DNA of 64,000 nucleotides from Flavobacterium kayseriense (GCF_014305095.1 NZ_JACRUI010000002.1:1-64000); one strand, 5' to 3'; shown: positions 35,127 to 44,975, numbered from the stretch's first letter. The notes: generated from the letters alone by a model not told the origin. Numbers and translations: made by a program.

Positions 35127-35420
35127 TTAGTAGCAACTTTCTACAAACGTTTTTCCATCCTCGTCAATAGCTATTAATATTTTCTTCTTTTTGCTTGCCC
35201 TTAATAGCAAATAAAACCAAGCAAATAACCATAAACCAAAAGTGATACAACAAAGTAACAAATTGCGATTATAGTTCAGTTTTTTGTTTTTCTTAGATAA
35301 AACAGTGAATGGTAATTTATCATTTTTCTCTTCTATAATAAAACCATTTTTTAGTTTTAAAGACAAAACTGATAGGTAATTATTCCAATCGTCCTCATTA
35401 ATAAACTGTTCACTTTTCAT
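35127..35420 (-). CDS. Small membrane protein of unknown function
   Basis: The 97-residue protein has a charged N-terminal half and one or two closely spaced hydrophobic segments (about 53-72, NLLLCCITFGLWLFAWFYLLL). A Lys cluster (SKKKK) and a short acidic tail follow. The pattern is a hairpin-anchored protein with most of its mass in the cytosol. I do not recognise a family. It stands alone between uvrA and the flippase gene, 118 bases from the latter, and could be read separately. Codon use is in line with its neighbours. Confidence 0.65.
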   Translation of the reverse strand: MKSEQFINEDDWNNYLSVLSLKLKNGFIIEEKNDKLPFTVLSKKNKKLNYNRNLLLCCITFGLWLFAWFYLLLRASKKKKILIAIDEDGKTFVESCY

Positions 35421-35538
35421 AGCGTTTTAGAATCGTAAAAAATTAGTTAATTTTATAGCACGAAGATACTACTACGTATTAGGGAAGTCAATACCCAGAA
35501 TTAGTGATTTTTAAGATAGAATAAAGTACGTGTAAATC

Positions 35539-37005
35539 TTAATTGCGTTTAATTTTTACTAGCAAATCATCAATAGCTTGATTAATCTGAGAGGACAATA
35601 CAAACTTATAGTTCAGATAAACATAGGTTAAGGCAACCAATATGGACTTTAGCCCAATTGCAATTATAGGATTAAATGGGAACTCCCAAAAATAAAATAC
35701 GAGGAATAAAGCAAACGTAAGAACTATAGAATAAATAGTTTGCATCGTAAAAGGAAATAAATGCAAACGCTTTACCACAAACATTAATTTAGCTAAGCTA
35801 TATAAAGTAATGGAAAGTAAGGTTGCAAAAGCAGATCCTAATATCCCATAAAGCGGAATAAATATCATATTTAAAACAACCGTCAAAAAAACCAATATTA
35901 CTCCTAAAAACAATACTGCACGATAATATTTAGTATTAAAAATGATGGCATTATTATTTCCTAAAATGAGGTCAAAATACTTTGACAACCCAATCATAAA
36001 AACAACCCAAACACCTCCGCCATACTCCTTAGGAATCATATCATACAATTGATTGATATTAACAAAGATGCACAACATCACAAAACCACCAACAATTTGA
36101 AGATTGATTGATGTCTTTTTGTACAAATCATTTAATTCCTCTTGCTTGTCCTCATGCATTAACTTAGCAGTAATAGGATATACAATTTGGTGCATCGCTC
36201 TACTAGGTACTGAAATAACTAAAGCAATATAGGTCGCAATCGAGTAATACGCTATATTCTCTATTTTAATGTATTGATTAAGCATTATCTTATCAATATC
36301 AAGTAATAGGGTGGCTACACTACCGGATAAAATTATAAAAAAGGTATAGACAATAATATCTTTAAAGTTGTGTGGAAGTTCTAGTTGAAAACGAGGCTTT
36401 TTAAGATAAAATGCATAAAGTATGGTTACTATCAACGCTAAAAAGTAGATTGCTGCAGTAACATAAACAAACTGAATAATAGTAATCAAATCATAGTAAA
36501 TACCCACCAAAGCAAGTAATGAAAACGCACGTAAGCCTACTTCCTTTATAAAATTACCAAAAACTGAATGCATGTGAACGCGCGCCCAAGCATAAAATAT
36601 TTCAAAATAAGCCATGCACAAGCCCGTAAAAGGAATGAGCCATAAATAATCTTTTACAATAGGATTTTCTTTTGATAAATAAGCAGCTATCTCATCAAAA
36701 AACAACCATCCGAGCAATAAAAGAGGGACTGATAATACTAATGGAAAAAAAACAGAAAGGGATAAAAAGCGATCTTCTTCCTCTTCAGTTTTACATTGCG
36801 AATAGAATTTGACCAAAGTGTTTTGCATCCCAAAAGCAAGTAAGGGCATCACAATACTACTTGCAGATAATATATAATTAGTTAAAGCATAATATGTAGC
36901 TCCAAGAAAGTAAGGATATAAAAAAATTGTATTTATTGCACCAATCCCAAAACCAACATAAGTAATTATTGTATTCTTTAAAGATTGATTTAATACTATT
37001 CCCAT
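35539..37005 (-). CDS. Oligosaccharide flippase (Wzx/MATE-like)
   Basis: The 488-residue polytopic protein has about 14 predicted membrane segments and the N-terminal pattern of polysaccharide-synthesis flippases (SLKNTIITYVGFGIGAINTIFLYPYFLG). Such proteins move lipid-linked oligosaccharides across the inner membrane. There is no soluble domain. It lies 24 bases downstream of a glycosyltransferase gene on the same strand, consistent with export of an envelope glycan. No polymerase or ligase is adjacent, so the product could be O-antigen, capsule or a protein glycan. Confidence 0.88.
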   Translation of the reverse strand: MGIVLNQSLKNTIITYVGFGIGAINTIFLYPYFLGATYYALTNYILSASSIVMPLLAFGMQNTLVKFYSQCKTEEEEDRFLSLSVFFPLVLSVPLLLLGWLFFDEIAAYLSKENPIVKDYLWLIPFTGLCMAYFEIFYAWARVHMHSVFGNFIKEVGLRAFSLLALVGIYYDLITIIQFVYVTAAIYFLALIVTILYAFYLKKPRFQLELPHNFKDIIVYTFFIILSGSVATLLLDIDKIMLNQYIKIENIAYYSIATYIALVISVPSRAMHQIVYPITAKLMHEDKQEELNDLYKKTSINLQIVGGFVMLCIFVNINQLYDMIPKEYGGGVWVVFMIGLSKYFDLILGNNNAIIFNTKYYRAVLFLGVILVFLTVVLNMIFIPLYGILGSAFATLLSITLYSLAKLMFVVKRLHLFPFTMQTIYSIVLTFALFLVFYFWEFPFNPIIAIGLKSILVALTYVYLNYKFVLSSQINQAIDDLLVKIKRN

Positions 37006-37029
37006 TTTAAGCTTACTATTATTTTTATT

Positions 37030-38322
37030 CTATTTTATTAGTAGATCAACTAATTCCTTGGTTAAATTTTTTCTTGAATATTTTTGTAATCCTAAGCCAT
37101 TAGATTGTAATGTACCATTCAAAAATTGATTATAAAATGTCAAAATTACACTTTTTAACCGCTCCTTTTCTTCATATTCAAAAAATACTCCTGTATTTGT
37201 GGTCTTTATTATTTCAGCAAAATCAGAATCTTTTGGACCAATACCTATTATAGGCCTATTAGATACCATATACTCAAACAATTTTCCTGGAATGATACTT
37301 TTAGTATCCACAGAATCAATTTCAATCAATAAAAGCACTTGAGACTTTCTTTGATGAGCAATTGCCTCAGCATGCGAAACATAACCCATATTATTAGTAT
37401 ATGCTACTAGCTCAAAACGATTAATAGTATCCAAAACTTCTTGACTAACTGCTCCGATCAATTTTATTTCTAAATCGCTTTTAAAACTTGGAAGCTCATT
37501 AATAAGTTCTGCTAAACTTTCCCAAAGAGCAAGCGGATTTCGATCAGACAAAAACGATCCTATATGTGCCAAGCTGAATTTAACATCTAAAGCTTGTACA
37601 TCAACACTTTCGACATCATAACCATTTGTAATAACCGAAATAGGTTTTGTAGTAAGAGCTTGGAATTCTACTTTTGTAGTCGCACTAGTGACAATTATTG
37701 TATCAGCAGTATTCAAAACCTGACGCTCTAATTTCTTGTGTTTTTTTTCAGCAAAACGCGATAATCTCAATGTTTTGTGGTATCCAATGGTGGTCCAAGG
37801 ATCGCGAAAATCAGCAAACCACTTTAGATCTAATTTCTTTTTTAACCCCAAGCCAATAAGATGTAAGCTATGTGGTGGGCCTGAGGTTATAATAGTATCA
37901 ATTTTATTGTCAACTATATATTTTTCTAAATATGATATCGAGGGCTTTACCCAAAAACAGCGGGCATCAGGAATAAACAAATTTCCACGAATCCAAAGTA
38001 GTACCTTATCTAAAAATTGTTGCTTTTTCTTATTTGGAATAATCCCGGAATTCATCTTTTTTGTTTTGTTTTTAGACAAAAAAGACGCTAATTGATAGGG
38101 CTCAAAAATTGGACGTTTTAATACTATTACTTTATCAGATACTTCTTTTACCAAGTTTACATCCACGATAGGATATGTTGGGTTCTCAGGAATATAAACA
38201 ATGGGTTGAATGCCGTATTCAGGTAAGTATTTTGCGAATTTGAGCCAACGTTGCACACCCGGACCTCCAGCTGGTGGCCAATAATAGGTAATAATTAAGA
38301 CTTTTTTGTTTTCAGCTTTCAA
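37030..38322 (-). CDS. Glycosyltransferase, GT4-like
   Basis: The 430-residue cytosolic enzyme has a GT-B fold pattern. The N-terminal acceptor-side segment is ITYYWPPAGGPGVQRWLKFAKYLPEYG, followed by TSGPPHSLHLIG and WFADFRDPW. A C-terminal sugar-nucleotide domain carries SKVIIPGKLFEYM-type residues (SIIPGKLFEYMVSNRPIIGIG) and the late acidic positions of retaining GT4 enzymes. Donor and acceptor cannot be read from sequence. It is transcribed just before the flippase gene and after yfhO, in a leftward envelope-glycan block. Confidence 0.88.
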   Translation of the reverse strand: MKAENKKVLIITYYWPPAGGPGVQRWLKFAKYLPEYGIQPIVYIPENPTYPIVDVNLVKEVSDKVIVLKRPIFEPYQLASFLSKNKTKKMNSGIIPNKKKQQFLDKVLLWIRGNLFIPDARCFWVKPSISYLEKYIVDNKIDTIITSGPPHSLHLIGLGLKKKLDLKWFADFRDPWTTIGYHKTLRLSRFAEKKHKKLERQVLNTADTIIVTSATTKVEFQALTTKPISVITNGYDVESVDVQALDVKFSLAHIGSFLSDRNPLALWESLAELINELPSFKSDLEIKLIGAVSQEVLDTINRFELVAYTNNMGYVSHAEAIAHQRKSQVLLLIEIDSVDTKSIIPGKLFEYMVSNRPIIGIGPKDSDFAEIIKTTNTGVFFEYEEKERLKSVILTFYNQFLNGTLQSNGLGLQKYSRKNLTKELVDLLIK

Positions 38323-38394
38323 TCAGGATAATTTTTAGGGTTGAGAAATATGTAAACATTTCTCTAAAGAACTTGGTATTAGTCCAAATCAAAA

Positions 38395-40818
38395 TTAATT
38401 CACTTTATTTTTTCTTTCAAAATAAATACCTCCCGCTAAAAGCAACAACATTCCTAGACCGCTAATAATCGTGATGATACTTCCTGTTTGAATCACCTCG
38501 GGTTCAAACTTAAACTCAATAGTATGCTTACCTGCCGGCACCATCATAGCTCTCAAAACATAGTCTACCGGAAAATGTGAGGTTTTCTCTCCATCAACAT
38601 AAGCGTTCCATCCGTTCTCATAATAAATTTCAGAAAAAACTGCCAAACCTTCTTTCTTACTATCGGAACTGTATTCGATATAATTAGGTTTATATACTGT
38701 TATGAAAATGGTCCCTGATGTATCTAAATTTCTTTTTAAACGCGCATTTTTGAATTTGTCGCCGTATAGGTGAATATTGAAAATAGCTGCTTTTTTAGTG
38801 TCGATGCGATCCAATAATTTCATTTCGTCATTGGCCTTATTAACAATTTTGACATCGTTTACGAACCAAGCATTACCATTTGCATCAGGATTAATAGTTG
38901 GAAACTCTTTACCTTCCTTATCGGTCTGAATAACATATTTTACATTTAACATGTTTAGTACCTCTAGGTTATTCTTTGCAATTTGATAATCAAATAATTG
39001 CTGAACACGTCGTGGTTTAGCGGCATGATAACCTCCTATCGATTTATGAAAATAAGATGCACGTGCACTAGAAAAGTTACCGTTCACTTCAAACACTCGA
39101 TATTGCGTTGTGTCTTGCAATATTAAACCATCAGCTTCTGTTTCTACAAAAGGTACTTCTACCTCTCTACTACTCACAAAGTCTTTTGATGAAACATAAT
39201 TTTTATCTACAAAAAACAGATCGGAGATCATTAATAAACCTACCAAAATTATCGCCGTTTTTTGAGCTAATTTATTTTTAATAAAAAGCCATAATACTCC
39301 AGCAACAATTAAGATAAAAAAACCAGATCGTAACAAGTCAGCACTATATAAACTTTTTCTATCTGCTTTAAGAGCATCTACAAATCCAGGGCCATAACTC
39401 TCCGTGTAATAATTATCATTAGGACCATCAAAATCAAACATGCTTTTACTCAAGAACAACAATACTATAAGCCCTAATGAAGCTGCAGCGGGCTGCCATA
39501 ACGATTTCCATTGTAATTCTTTTTCTGTCTTAAAAAAAGATTGCAAACCCATAATTGCTAATACAGGGAAACAAAGTTCGAGAATAACTTGAATAGAAGA
39601 AACCGCTCTAAATTTATTATACATCGGAACATAGTCAATAAAAAAATCTGTTAAGACAGGGAAGTTTTTACCCCAAGATAGCACTAAGGAAACGAAGGCT
39701 CCAGATAAGAATACGTACTTGATTTTTCGATCATCGACAAACAATCCCAATACCGCTAAAAAGAATACTACGGCTCCAATATAAGCAGGAGCTGCCACTA
39801 TAGGTTGGTCACCCCAATAAGTAGGTAAACCTGACGCAAAATCTGCTGCCTGACCCTCAGGCACGCCTTGTCCTACCATAAATTTATACATACTACTATC
39901 AGTTCCTACTGCCTCTCGATTAGATCCTCCAAAAAGTCGTGGAGCAATTAAATTGAGACTTTCTGCAATTCCATAGCTATATTCAGTAATGTAGTCTCTA
40001 GTCATTGCAGTACTAGTGGTACTTTTAGAACCATCAGGATTAAAGGTTAACTCGCTTTTACCTCTAGTGCTAAAATTTGCATATTCTGCTGTTGCTAAAA
40101 GGTTAGTTGCATTTGCGCCAATTGCAAAAACACCTGCAATAGCTAAAACGCCAAAAGAGGTTAATAAAGATTTATATACTTTAGACTTGATCGCTATAAT
40201 TGTAAAGTATACGGATAGAATCAACAAGAAGATCAACAAATAATAGGTCATCTGAAAGTGATTCGCATTGATTTCTAATGCGGTCGCAAACATCGTTAGC
40301 AAACCTCCAAGTACATATTTATTTCTATAAACCAAAACAAAACCAGCAATGACCATGGGCATATAAGCTATCGCATGTGCTTTAGCATTGTGTCCAACGC
40401 CTAAAATTATAATAAGATAAGTTGAAAAACCAAAAGCTACTGCTCCAAAGAAAGCCTTTAAAGGATCAACTTTTAATACTAGTAATAATCCATAAAAGCC
40501 TAAAAAATATAAAAATAAATAATCCGCAGGACGTGGTAAAAAACGTAAAACATCATCTAAGCCACCAATAAAATCATACGGATATTTAGCCCCAAGCTGA
40601 TACGTTGGCATCCCTCCAAAAGCACTGTTAGTCCAGTAAGGCTCAACATGATCAGTAGCTCTAAAATCATTTTGTTCCTTAGCCATCCCTGTATATTGGG
40701 CGATATCGGACTGAAAAATTTGTTTCCCTTGTAGTACAGGATAAAAATAAATTAATGAAACAACAACAAAACCTAGAACGGCTAAAATATGCGGATAAAA
40801 CTTATTTATTATTTTCAA
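38395..40818 (-). CDS. YfhO-family membrane protein
   Basis: The 807-residue protein has about 12 membrane segments and an extracytoplasmic C-terminal domain, ending with one more membrane segment (about 780-798). The YfhO pattern is clear: FQSDIAQYTGMAKEQ near the first loop, PYWTNSAFGGMPTYQLG, GVGHNAKAHAIAYMP, and late YYENGWNAYVDGEKTSHFPVDYVLRAMMVPAGKHTIEF. Some members act as GT-C type enzymes that glycosylate lipoteichoic acid, while in Bacteroidota the substrate is unknown. The conserved first loop with acidic residues fits a GT-C catalytic site. It heads the run with the glycosyltransferase and flippase genes. Confidence 0.92.
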   Translation of the reverse strand: MKIINKFYPHILAVLGFVVVSLIYFYPVLQGKQIFQSDIAQYTGMAKEQNDFRATDHVEPYWTNSAFGGMPTYQLGAKYPYDFIGGLDDVLRFLPRPADYLFLYFLGFYGLLLVLKVDPLKAFFGAVAFGFSTYLIIILGVGHNAKAHAIAYMPMVIAGFVLVYRNKYVLGGLLTMFATALEINANHFQMTYYLLIFLLILSVYFTIIAIKSKVYKSLLTSFGVLAIAGVFAIGANATNLLATAEYANFSTRGKSELTFNPDGSKSTTSTAMTRDYITEYSYGIAESLNLIAPRLFGGSNREAVGTDSSMYKFMVGQGVPEGQAADFASGLPTYWGDQPIVAAPAYIGAVVFFLAVLGLFVDDRKIKYVFLSGAFVSLVLSWGKNFPVLTDFFIDYVPMYNKFRAVSSIQVILELCFPVLAIMGLQSFFKTEKELQWKSLWQPAAASLGLIVLLFLSKSMFDFDGPNDNYYTESYGPGFVDALKADRKSLYSADLLRSGFFILIVAGVLWLFIKNKLAQKTAIILVGLLMISDLFFVDKNYVSSKDFVSSREVEVPFVETEADGLILQDTTQYRVFEVNGNFSSARASYFHKSIGGYHAAKPRRVQQLFDYQIAKNNLEVLNMLNVKYVIQTDKEGKEFPTINPDANGNAWFVNDVKIVNKANDEMKLLDRIDTKKAAIFNIHLYGDKFKNARLKRNLDTSGTIFITVYKPNYIEYSSDSKKEGLAVFSEIYYENGWNAYVDGEKTSHFPVDYVLRAMMVPAGKHTIEFKFEPEVIQTGSIITIISGLGMLLLLAGGIYFERKNKVN

Positions 40819-40863
40819 TTGCTAACTTTTAATTTATAAAACGTGTTACTTCTAGTGCCAAAA

Positions 40864-41148
40864 TTAATCTATTTCTTCGTAATCAACGTAATCTCCCACT
40901 TTTTTCGTTTCTTTTGGATTCTTAGTGTTAGCCGTAGTATAAATTATCTCGTCTTTTGTATTTGTCTTTTCCCAAGAATTATTTTGTGCATATTGCTGCT
41001 GCTGAAAATTTTCTCCCGCTTTTTGAACCACTTTCTTTACAAGTAATGGCAAAAACAATTTTGCTAAAAATTTAAAAACGTAGTAAAACATCAGAATGTA
41101 AAAGATAGTTTTAACAATACCAGTAAATGAAGCTGTTTCCATAATCAA
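40864..41148 (-). CDS. DUF4834 family small membrane protein
   Basis: The 94-residue protein has an N-terminal hydrophobic part (about 10-37, IVKTIFYILMFYYVFKFLAKLFLPLLV). A Gln/Asn-rich linker and an acidic C-terminus ending KKVGDYVDYEEID follow, which is the hallmark of DUF4834 in flavobacteria. The function is unknown. An ATG two codons downstream (41142) is an equally good start. It lies 45 bases upstream of yfhO on the same strand, a pairing I recall in related genomes. Confidence 0.82.
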   Translation of the reverse strand: MIMETASFTGIVKTIFYILMFYYVFKFLAKLFLPLLVKKVVQKAGENFQQQQYAQNNSWEKTNTKDEIIYTTANTKNPKETKKVGDYVDYEEID

Positions 41149-41159
41149 ATAATTTTGAA

Positions 41160-41167
41160 CAAAATTA
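41160..41167 (-). promoter_or_regulatory. Possible -7 box of the DUF4834-yfhO block
   Basis: The minus strand reads TAATTTTG, 11 bases before the ATG at 41148. A second TAATTTTG lies at 41193-41200 in the same direction, so the exact start is uncertain. Confidence 0.4.
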
Positions 41168-41233
41168 AGAAATCAAACTCGAATCTTAAGGACAAAATTA
41201 AAATATGATTCTTAAATAAATGATAAATTATAG

Positions 41234-41241
41234 TACATTTG
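41234..41241 (+). promoter_or_regulatory. -7 box of the 41277 gene
   Basis: TACATTTG matches TAnnTTTG and lies 35 bases before the ATG at 41277. Confidence 0.55.
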
Positions 41242-41276
41242 ATATGTGCAAAACCTTTTAAACTGAAATAAAATAT

Positions 41277-42233
41277 ATGTCAAAATTAAATTTTATATCC
41301 ATTTGTGTACTTGTTATGTTTACTAGTTTAAGCAACGCACAACATACAGATCAAATAAATTCCAATAGACCAGGAGTAACAATGTCAGCGTTTGCTGTGG
41401 GAAAATCAGTAATTCAAGTAGAAACGGGATTATTTGCAATACATGAAAATCATTCATTACTGGGCTATGATGCAAAAGGCTTTGGTGCCGATTTAACTTT
41501 GCGATATGGTGCTTTTATGGAACGCTTGGAGCTTGTAGGTAATATACAATATCAAAATGCGGACTACATCACCGACTTTAGCACTACCACAAAAGCTGGA
41601 CTAAAGCAAACCGTTTTAGGTGCAAAATATTTGATTTACGATCCCTTTAAAAATTATGAAAAGAAGATTAACATATACAGTTGGAAGGCCAACCAAAAAT
41701 TTAATTGGCGACAATTAGTGCCTGCTGTTTCAATTTATGCTGGAGCAAATTTTACCATGAAAAACAATCCTTATTCCTTTTCTACGGACGCAAATATTTC
41801 ACCAAAAGTAATGTTGATTACTCAAAACCATTTAGGCGATGGATCATGGGTATTCGTAACTAACATTATCGCTGATTACATAACTACAGACTTTCCTAGT
41901 TATGGATACGCTATAACGCTAACAAAAGGAATAAATGAAAAATGGTCTGGATTTATTGAAAACCAAGGCTACAAAAGTGATTTTTATAGCGATGCTATAG
42001 TTCGTGGTGGAGCCGCATTCTTATTGAGTAAAGACATGCAAATAGATGCTTCAATCAGCCGAAACTTTAAAGACACTCCTACTGTGCTTTATGGAGGAAT
42101 TGGTTTTTCATGGCGCTATGATGCCAACTACAAGGAGGTAAGAATGAGCTTAGATAAAGGCGGGAGAAAAAAATCTAAATCTGAAAAAAAAGTTGAAAAG
42201 AGAGACAAAAAACGCAAAGACGCAATCGAATAA
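41277..42233 (+). CDS. Outer-membrane transporter-like beta-barrel protein
   Basis: The 318-residue protein has a signal peptide (about 1-21, SLSNAQ). It starts with TDQINSNRPGVTMSAFAVGKSVIQVETGLF, typical of the MetA-pathway/phenol-degradation type outer-membrane family (PF13557-like). Alternating aromatic strands such as GADLTLRYGAFMERLELVGNIQY and a penultimate YGGIGFSWRYDANYKEV strand support a small barrel. An unusual Lys-rich tail (KKSKSEKKVEKRDKKRKD) extends past the barrel and would lie in the periplasm. The substrate is unknown. It probably forms a two-gene unit with the GNAT gene 24 bases on. Confidence 0.8.
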   Translation: MSKLNFISICVLVMFTSLSNAQHTDQINSNRPGVTMSAFAVGKSVIQVETGLFAIHENHSLLGYDAKGFGADLTLRYGAFMERLELVGNIQYQNADYITDFSTTTKAGLKQTVLGAKYLIYDPFKNYEKKINIYSWKANQKFNWRQLVPAVSIYAGANFTMKNNPYSFSTDANISPKVMLITQNHLGDGSWVFVTNIIADYITTDFPSYGYAITLTKGINEKWSGFIENQGYKSDFYSDAIVRGGAAFLLSKDMQIDASISRNFKDTPTVLYGGIGFSWRYDANYKEVRMSLDKGGRKKSKSEKKVEKRDKKRKDAIE

Positions 42234-42257
42234 CAAAATACATCTTAAAAATATATA

Positions 42258-43376
42258 ATGATTACGATAAAAGAAGCAAAAACTAAAAAGGAACTAACAG
42301 AATATATTAAATTTCCATTTTCGTTGTATAAAAACAATGAATTTTGGGTACCACCTATTATTGCTGATGAATTAGAGTCATTTGATAAAACCAAAAATCC
42401 AGCCTTTGAAAATGCCGAAGCTTACTTTTATATTGCCTATAAAAACAATGAAATAGCTGGTAGAATAACAGCTATAGTAAATTGGAGCGAAGTTAATGAC
42501 CAACAAAAAAGGAAAGTCCGTTTTGGTTGGTTTGATGTGATCAATGACATTGAAGTGACTAAAGCTCTTTTAGAGAAAGTATATGAATTAGGACGAAAAA
42601 ATAATTTAGAATATGTAGAAGGTCCTATGGGCTTCTCTAACCTTGATAAGGTTGGAGTATTAACCGAAGGCTTCGACCAACTTGGTACAATGATTACTTG
42701 GTACAATCATCCATATTACGCTACTCATTTTGAAAAATTAGGCTATGTAACCGAGAAAGAATATATCGAAAGTAAATTTCCTTTCGAAAATGTAAAATTA
42801 GAGCATTTTGACAAAGCGCAAGAGTTAATAAAAAGACGGTATAGTTTAAAAGAGTTGAACTTTAAAAAAACTAAAGATGTTTTGCCTTATGTAGATAAAA
42901 TGTTTGATCTATTTAACGCCTCTTATGCGAGTTTATCTTCTTTTGTACCTATTACAGATATCCAAAAAGAGTATTTCAAGAAAAAATATATTAGTTTCAT
43001 CAATCCTGAGTACATTAAATTTGTTGAAGACAAAGAGCATAACTTAGTAGCTTTTGCCATTGTAATGCCAAGCTTTTCTAAAGCATTACAAAAGGCAAAT
43101 GGTAAATTATTCCCTTTTGGGTTTTATCACCTATTAAACGCTCGCAGTAACAGTAAAGATGTATGTTTTTACTTAATTGGTGTTCATCCTGATTATCAAA
43201 GTAAAGGAGCGCATGCTATTATCTTTAAGGAATACCACACTACTTTTACAGAGAAAGGAATTGAAAATTGCATTAGAACACCTGAACTTGCAGACAATCA
43301 TGCCATACATGCGATCTGGAAAAATTTTGATCCAAAAATCATTTGTAGAAGGAAAACTTTTAAATTAAAGTTGTAA
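42258..43376 (+). CDS. GNAT-like protein of unknown substrate
   Basis: The 372-residue protein resembles a double acetyltransferase fold. A first half starts ITIKEAKTKKELTEYIKFPFSLYKNNEFWVPP and contains EGPMGFSNLDKVGVLTEGF. A second half has the acetyl-CoA-type stretch VCFYLIGVHPDYQSKGAHAIIF. I recall orthologues being called GTP cyclohydrolase in databases; no cyclohydrolase motif (paired Cys/His zinc site) is visible here, so I reject that name. The acceptor cannot be predicted. It is followed by a clear terminator. Confidence 0.8.
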   Translation: MITIKEAKTKKELTEYIKFPFSLYKNNEFWVPPIIADELESFDKTKNPAFENAEAYFYIAYKNNEIAGRITAIVNWSEVNDQQKRKVRFGWFDVINDIEVTKALLEKVYELGRKNNLEYVEGPMGFSNLDKVGVLTEGFDQLGTMITWYNHPYYATHFEKLGYVTEKEYIESKFPFENVKLEHFDKAQELIKRRYSLKELNFKKTKDVLPYVDKMFDLFNASYASLSSFVPITDIQKEYFKKKYISFINPEYIKFVEDKEHNLVAFAIVMPSFSKALQKANGKLFPFGFYHLLNARSNSKDVCFYLIGVHPDYQSKGAHAIIFKEYHTTFTEKGIENCIRTPELADNHAIHAIWKNFDPKIICRRKTFKLKL

Positions 43377-43411
43377 TTAAAGAACTACAAAACCCTAAAC
43401 TAGGGATCATA

Positions 43412-43438
43412 CCTTAAAAAGCGAATTGCTTTTTAAGG
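43412..43438 (+). terminator. Terminator after the GNAT gene
   Basis: CCTTAAAAAGC (43412-43422) pairs with GCTTTTTAAGG (43428-43438) around a five-base loop. A short CCCTA/TAGGG inverted repeat lies just upstream. The gap 43377-43610 otherwise holds only AT-rich sequence and the next terminator. Confidence 0.7.
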
Positions 43439-43560
43439 CTTATTCTTAAAAAAAATTAAAATAGAATTGCGAAATTAAATTTGAATGTGTAGAAAATATT
43501 ATATTATTATACTATTTTTAAGTTTTAATTCGTGAGCTTCAAATTAATAAAAAACAAAAA

Positions 43561-43588
43561 AAAACCATTTACGGATGTAAATGGTTTT
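43561..43588 (-). terminator. Terminator of the acyltransferase gene
   Basis: AAAACCATTTAC (43561-43572) pairs with GTAAATGGTTTT (43577-43588) around GGAT. A-runs and T-runs on either side make it usable on both strands. It lies 22 bases past the stop of the leftward gene at 43611. Confidence 0.85.
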
Positions 43589-43610
43589 TTATATTTAGAG
43601 TAAAATTTAG

Positions 43611-44873
43611 CTATGCGTCTAAGTCTACCTTAGTTCTAGCGGCTATCTCTTTATAAGTTCCTCCAATTAATTTTTCACGTATTGCTTCAAAAGCAGTAAG
43701 TGTTTCATCAATATCAGATAATGTATGAGAAGCAGTAGGGATCATTCTAAGCAAAATAATTCCTTTAGGAATAACTGGGTAAACAACAATCGATAGGAAA
43801 ATATTATAATTCTCTCTTAGATCATTTACCATAATCATTGCCTCTGGTATAGATCCTTCAAGATAAACAGGCGTTACGCAAGTGTTTGTATCACCAATAT
43901 TAAACCCTTTTTCTCTTAATCCACTTTGTAATGCATCTACATTTTCCCAAAGTTTATCTTTTAAACCTGGATTATCTCTTAACAATTGCAATCTCTTCAA
44001 TGCTCCAATAGTTTGAATCATTGGTAAAGCTTTTGCAAACATTTGTGAACGCAAGTTGTATTTTAGGTAATCAATTATATCTTTATCAGCGGCTAAAAAA
44101 GCACCAATACTAGCCATCGATTTTGCAAATGTAGAAAAGTAAACATCTATTCCGTCCTGACATCCTTGCTCTTCTCCTGCCCCAGCTCCTGTTTTACCAA
44201 GAGTTCCAAATCCGTGAGCATCATCAACTAATAAACGGAAATTATACTTTTCTTTCAAAGCAACGATTTCAGTTAACTTACCTTGTTGTCCACGCATTCC
44301 AAAAACACCTTCTGTAATAAAGAGTATCCCTCCTCCTGTTTCCGTAGCCATTTTTGTAGCACGTTGCAGGTTTTTTTCCATACTTTCAAGATCGTTATGC
44401 TTATATGTAAAACGTTTTCCCATGTGCAAACGAACACCATCAATGATACAGGCATGAGCATCAACATCATATACAATGATGTCGTTTTTAGTTACTAAAG
44501 CATCAATACAAGACATGATTCCTTGGTATCCAAAATTCAATAAATAAGCTGACTCTTTTTTGACGAATGCTGCTAATTCATTTTCTAATTGCTCGTGATA
44601 AGATGTGTGACCACTCATCATACGAGCACCCATAGGATAAGCTGCTCCATACTCTAAAGCGGCATCAGCATCAGCTTTACGAACTTCTGGGTGATTAGCA
44701 AGACCTAAATAATCATTTATACTCCAATTCAAAATATCCTTTCCATGAAACTTCATTCTTGGCCCTAGTTCTCCTTCTAATTTAGGAAACACAAAATAAC
44801 CTTCAGCTTGTGAAGCCCATTTTCCTAATGGCCCTTTATTGTTTTGAATTCTTTCGAATAAATCCTTTACCAT
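43611..44873 (-). CDS. PLP-dependent acyl-CoA transferase (serine palmitoyltransferase/cysteate acyltransferase type)
   Basis: The 420-residue alpha-oxoamine synthase condenses an acyl thioester with an amino acid. Landmarks are NDYLGLANHPEV, YGAAYPMGARMMSGHTSYHEQLE, LLVDDAHGFGTLGKTGAGAGEEQG, and the PLP-lysine segment YFSTFAKSMASIGAFL. In Bacteroidota this family makes either 3-ketosphinganine (from serine) or the sulfonolipid precursor (from cysteate). Flavobacteria with gliding motility often make sulfonolipids, so cysteate is a real alternative. A KBL or BioF role is less likely by the extended N-terminus. It stands alone between a promoter box and a terminator. Confidence 0.88.
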   Translation of the reverse strand: MVKDLFERIQNNKGPLGKWASQAEGYFVFPKLEGELGPRMKFHGKDILNWSINDYLGLANHPEVRKADADAALEYGAAYPMGARMMSGHTSYHEQLENELAAFVKKESAYLLNFGYQGIMSCIDALVTKNDIIVYDVDAHACIIDGVRLHMGKRFTYKHNDLESMEKNLQRATKMATETGGGILFITEGVFGMRGQQGKLTEIVALKEKYNFRLLVDDAHGFGTLGKTGAGAGEEQGCQDGIDVYFSTFAKSMASIGAFLAADKDIIDYLKYNLRSQMFAKALPMIQTIGALKRLQLLRDNPGLKDKLWENVDALQSGLREKGFNIGDTNTCVTPVYLEGSIPEAMIMVNDLRENYNIFLSIVVYPVIPKGIILLRMIPTASHTLSDIDETLTAFEAIREKLIGGTYKEIAARTKVDLDA

Positions 44874-44909
44874 AATATATTATGTAATAATTTTAATTTT
44901 AAGAAGTCG

Positions 44910-44917
44910 CAAAAATA
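44910..44917 (-). promoter_or_regulatory. -7 box of the acyltransferase gene
   Basis: The minus strand reads TATTTTTG, matching TAnnTTTG, 36 bases before the ATG at 44873. Confidence 0.5.
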
Positions 44918-44963
44918 ATTATTTAAATTTTATAAAAGTACCTAAAGTTTAATTATTTTTCAT

Positions 44964-44975
44964 TAACGGCCGTTA
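44964..44975. promoter_or_regulatory. GC-centred palindrome in a divergent promoter region
   Basis: TAACGGCCGTTA is a perfect 12-bp palindrome in otherwise AT-rich DNA between the acyltransferase and NYN-LOTUS genes. It lies about 47 bases upstream of the leftward -7 box, where an operator could act. No cognate regulator is adjacent. Confidence 0.3.

Noticed and set aside
42258..43376. GTP cyclohydrolase label for the GNAT-like protein
   Set aside because: No zinc-binding Cys/His pattern of cyclohydrolases is seen; an acetyltransferase-like stretch is.
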